Position numbers and translations under genes: made by a program
In this document: positions 13,183 to 14,278 of the stretch, in pieces
Position numbering within the stretch: the first letter of the stretch is position 1
Layout: every line of letters begins with the position of its first letter
Source: JBEKZQ01 sp049509675
GTDB lineage: Bacteria; Planctomycetota; Planctomycetia; Pirellulales; Thermoguttaceae
Direction of reading: 5' to 3'
DNA: 14,278 nucleotides
NCBI GenBank assembly: GCA_049509675.1
Contig: JBEKZQ010000319.1
Location: forward strand, 1-14,278
Notes under the pieces: model-generated
Told to the model about the DNA's origin: nothing
The model's database searches: none
Seen by the model: only the letters and a program-made list of their open reading frames with translations

Positions 13183-14141
13183 TTGCTGCCGACTTCCGTC
13201 CCACCGCCAGTTGGCAGAACCTGCGGCTCCGCGCCGGACTGCTGCGCCGGCTGCGCGAGTTTTTCGACGAGCGCGGTTTTCTGGAGGTGGAAACGCCCAT
13301 CCTCTCGGCCGATACGGTCGTCGATCGGCACCTGGACCCGTTCGAGGTTTCCGCCGGCGCGCCCGAGCGGCGGATGTGGTTGCAGACCTCGCCCGAGTTC
13401 GCCATGAAACGGCTCTTGGCCGCCGGCGGACAGGCGCTGTACCAGGTGAGCCACGTATTTCGCCGCGATGAGCAGGGGCCGTTGCACAATCCCGAGTTCA
13501 CGATGCTCGAATGGTATCGCGTTGGCGACGGCCCCTCGCAGGGGATGCAATTGACCAGCGACCTGTGCGAAGCGCTCTTGCAGCGTGGGCCGGCCGACCG
13601 GATCACCTATCGGGCCGCCTTCCAGCAGCACGTTGGCCTGGATCCGCTCACCGCCGAGATCAGCATGCTCATGGCCGCCGCCCGGGCCTGCTCCGTGCCG
13701 CCGTCGCAGAGTCTCGCGGCGGACGATCGCGACGGCTGGCTCGATTGGCTGCTGGCCGAGCGGGTGCAGCCGCACCTGGGCCTCCAACGGCCGACGATCC
13801 TCTGCGACTATCCGGCCAGCCAGGCGGCGCTGGCCCAGGTCCGCGGCGATCCGCCTGTGGCCCAACGATTCGAGCTCTATGTGTCGGGCATTGAGCTGGC
13901 CAACGGCTATCACGAGTTAGTCGACGCCGAGGAGTTGCGCCGCCGCAACGTGCGCACCAACGCCCGGCGCCAGGCCGACGGCAAGCCGCCCTTGCCCGCC
14001 GAGAGCCGGCTGCTTTCCGCCATGGAGTTCGGCCTTCCCTCCGGCGTGGGCGTGGCCCTGGGTCTGGACCGCCTGGTGATGCTGGCTGCGGGCGCCAAGA
14101 GCCTGGCCGAGGTCATCGCCTTTCCCTTCGACCGGGCGTAG
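13170..14141 (+). CDS. epmA: EF-P lysine ligase EpmA (LysRS-like, PoxA/GenX)
   Basis: A 323-residue class II aminoacyl-tRNA-synthetase paralogue that activates beta-lysine and attaches it to EF-P Lys34. It lacks the anticodon-binding domain of LysRS. Motif 1 region: LREFFDERGFLEVETPILSA (about residues 28-47). Motif 2: VFRRDEQGPLHNPEFTMLEW. The substrate region has GIELANGYHEL, and motif 3 is GVALGLDRLVMLAAG followed by LAEVIAF. It aligns with E. coli EpmA over its full length. The only in-frame start is TTG at 13170, because a stop lies at 13164-13166; that TTG is part of the heptamer repeat array and no Shine-Dalgarno is visible. The first five codons (MKSEI) are repeat-derived. Translation may be weak, or a near-cognate codon such as ATT at 13182 may be used. 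It is probably co-transcribed with efp. Confidence 0.94.
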   Translation: MKSEIAADFRPTASWQNLRLRAGLLRRLREFFDERGFLEVETPILSADTVVDRHLDPFEVSAGAPERRMWLQTSPEFAMKRLLAAGGQALYQVSHVFRRDEQGPLHNPEFTMLEWYRVGDGPSQGMQLTSDLCEALLQRGPADRITYRAAFQQHVGLDPLTAEISMLMAAARACSVPPSQSLAADDRDGWLDWLLAERVQPHLGLQRPTILCDYPASQAALAQVRGDPPVAQRFELYVSGIELANGYHELVDAEELRRRNVRTNARRQADGKPPLPAESRLLSAMEFGLPSGVGVALGLDRLVMLAAGAKSLAEVIAFPFDRA

Positions 14142-14157
14142 GTCTGCTTCAGCGTCT

Positions 14158-14278
14158 CTACCGCGCGATCGGCAGTTTCTGCACCGTGATCTTCGTATCG
14201 TCCAGCCGATACCAAAGGATGCGGTGGGCGTAGTCCTCCTCGGCAAAGACGTCGATGAGCCCGTCGCGCGGGTCGCGG
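14158..14278 (-). CDS. C-terminal end of an unidentified protein, truncated by the window edge
   Basis: On the minus strand the frame reads RDPRDGLIDVFAEEDYAHRI then LWYRLDDTKITVQKLPIAR and ends at TAG (14160-14158). It is open to the window edge, has balanced amino-acid composition and alternating strand-like pattern, and its stop lies 16 bases from the epmA stop, as expected for convergent genes. I do not recognise the family; only 39 residues are visible. Confidence 0.6.
   Translation of the reverse strand, partial: RDPRDGLIDVFAEEDYAHRILWYRLDDTKITVQKLPIAR

Noticed and set aside
12372..13913. Apparent minus-strand extension of epmB giving an 859-residue frame
   Set aside because: It is the antisense of efp and epmA and contains translated heptamer repeat (ISNLKSQ-like). 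The EpmB homology begins right after the ATG at 12371.
1..14278. Possible mobile island or defence locus
   Set aside because: No integrase, transposase, toxin, nuclease or restriction gene is visible. Apart from repeats, the genes are housekeeping or lineage-typical.

Overview
The window looks like a chromosomal segment of a planctomycete, probably from the Pirellulales side of the phylum. This rests on the high GC content, a UvrA with a long C-terminal extension, an ECF-sigma/anti-sigma operon of planctomycete style, secreted proteins of families I associate with that phylum, and spacers packed with short palindromes and 7-bp tandem repeats. The taxonomic call is inference from protein style, because there is no rRNA here. 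I see no integrase, transposase, phage gene, CRISPR array, tRNA or rRNA.

Layout. (1) 1-3374 (+): the 3' two-thirds of a UvrA-type excinuclease ATPase, with a C-terminal extension of about 345 residues. The gene has been invaded in frame by at least five repeat units. (2) 3474-4145 (+): a small CBM9/DOMON-like protein, convergent with (3) 4228-6435 (-): a large secreted protein of unknown function. A perfect 24-bp inverted repeat lies between the two. (4) 6657-7421 (+): an exported STN/secretin-like protein whose C-terminus has been scrambled by a frame-changing internal deletion. (5) 7673-9883 (-): an operon of ECF sigma factor, membrane anti-sigma factor and a membrane-anchored or exported helical protein, with overlapping genes. 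(6) 9884-10288: a gene-free spacer carrying several palindromic repeats. (7) 10289-14141: a translation-factor cluster in which rlmN and epmB read leftward and efp and epmA read rightward from a shared divergent spacer. (8) 14158-14278 (-): the C-terminal end of an unidentified gene.

How the genes work together. EpmA (a LysRS-like ligase) and EpmB (a lysine 2,3-aminomutase) make and attach beta-lysine to Lys34 of EF-P, which rescues ribosomes stalled on polyproline. RlmN, just downstream of epmB, methylates 23S rRNA A2503 near the peptidyl-transferase centre, so this cluster tunes peptide-bond formation. The sigma/anti-sigma operon is probably an envelope-signal module whose third gene encodes a membrane-anchored or exported partner.

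The most unusual feature is the repeat ecology. Palindromic elements with long outer arms and a small inner hairpin sit in spacers and, in frame, inside coding sequences. Two copies of one family lie in two unrelated genes on the coding strand and are read in the same register (ENGTV). Several spacers consist of 7-bp tandem repeats, and one array appears to supply the only usable start codon of epmA. I found no obvious new defence or metabolic system. The protein-coding palindromes are the best candidate for something under-described.
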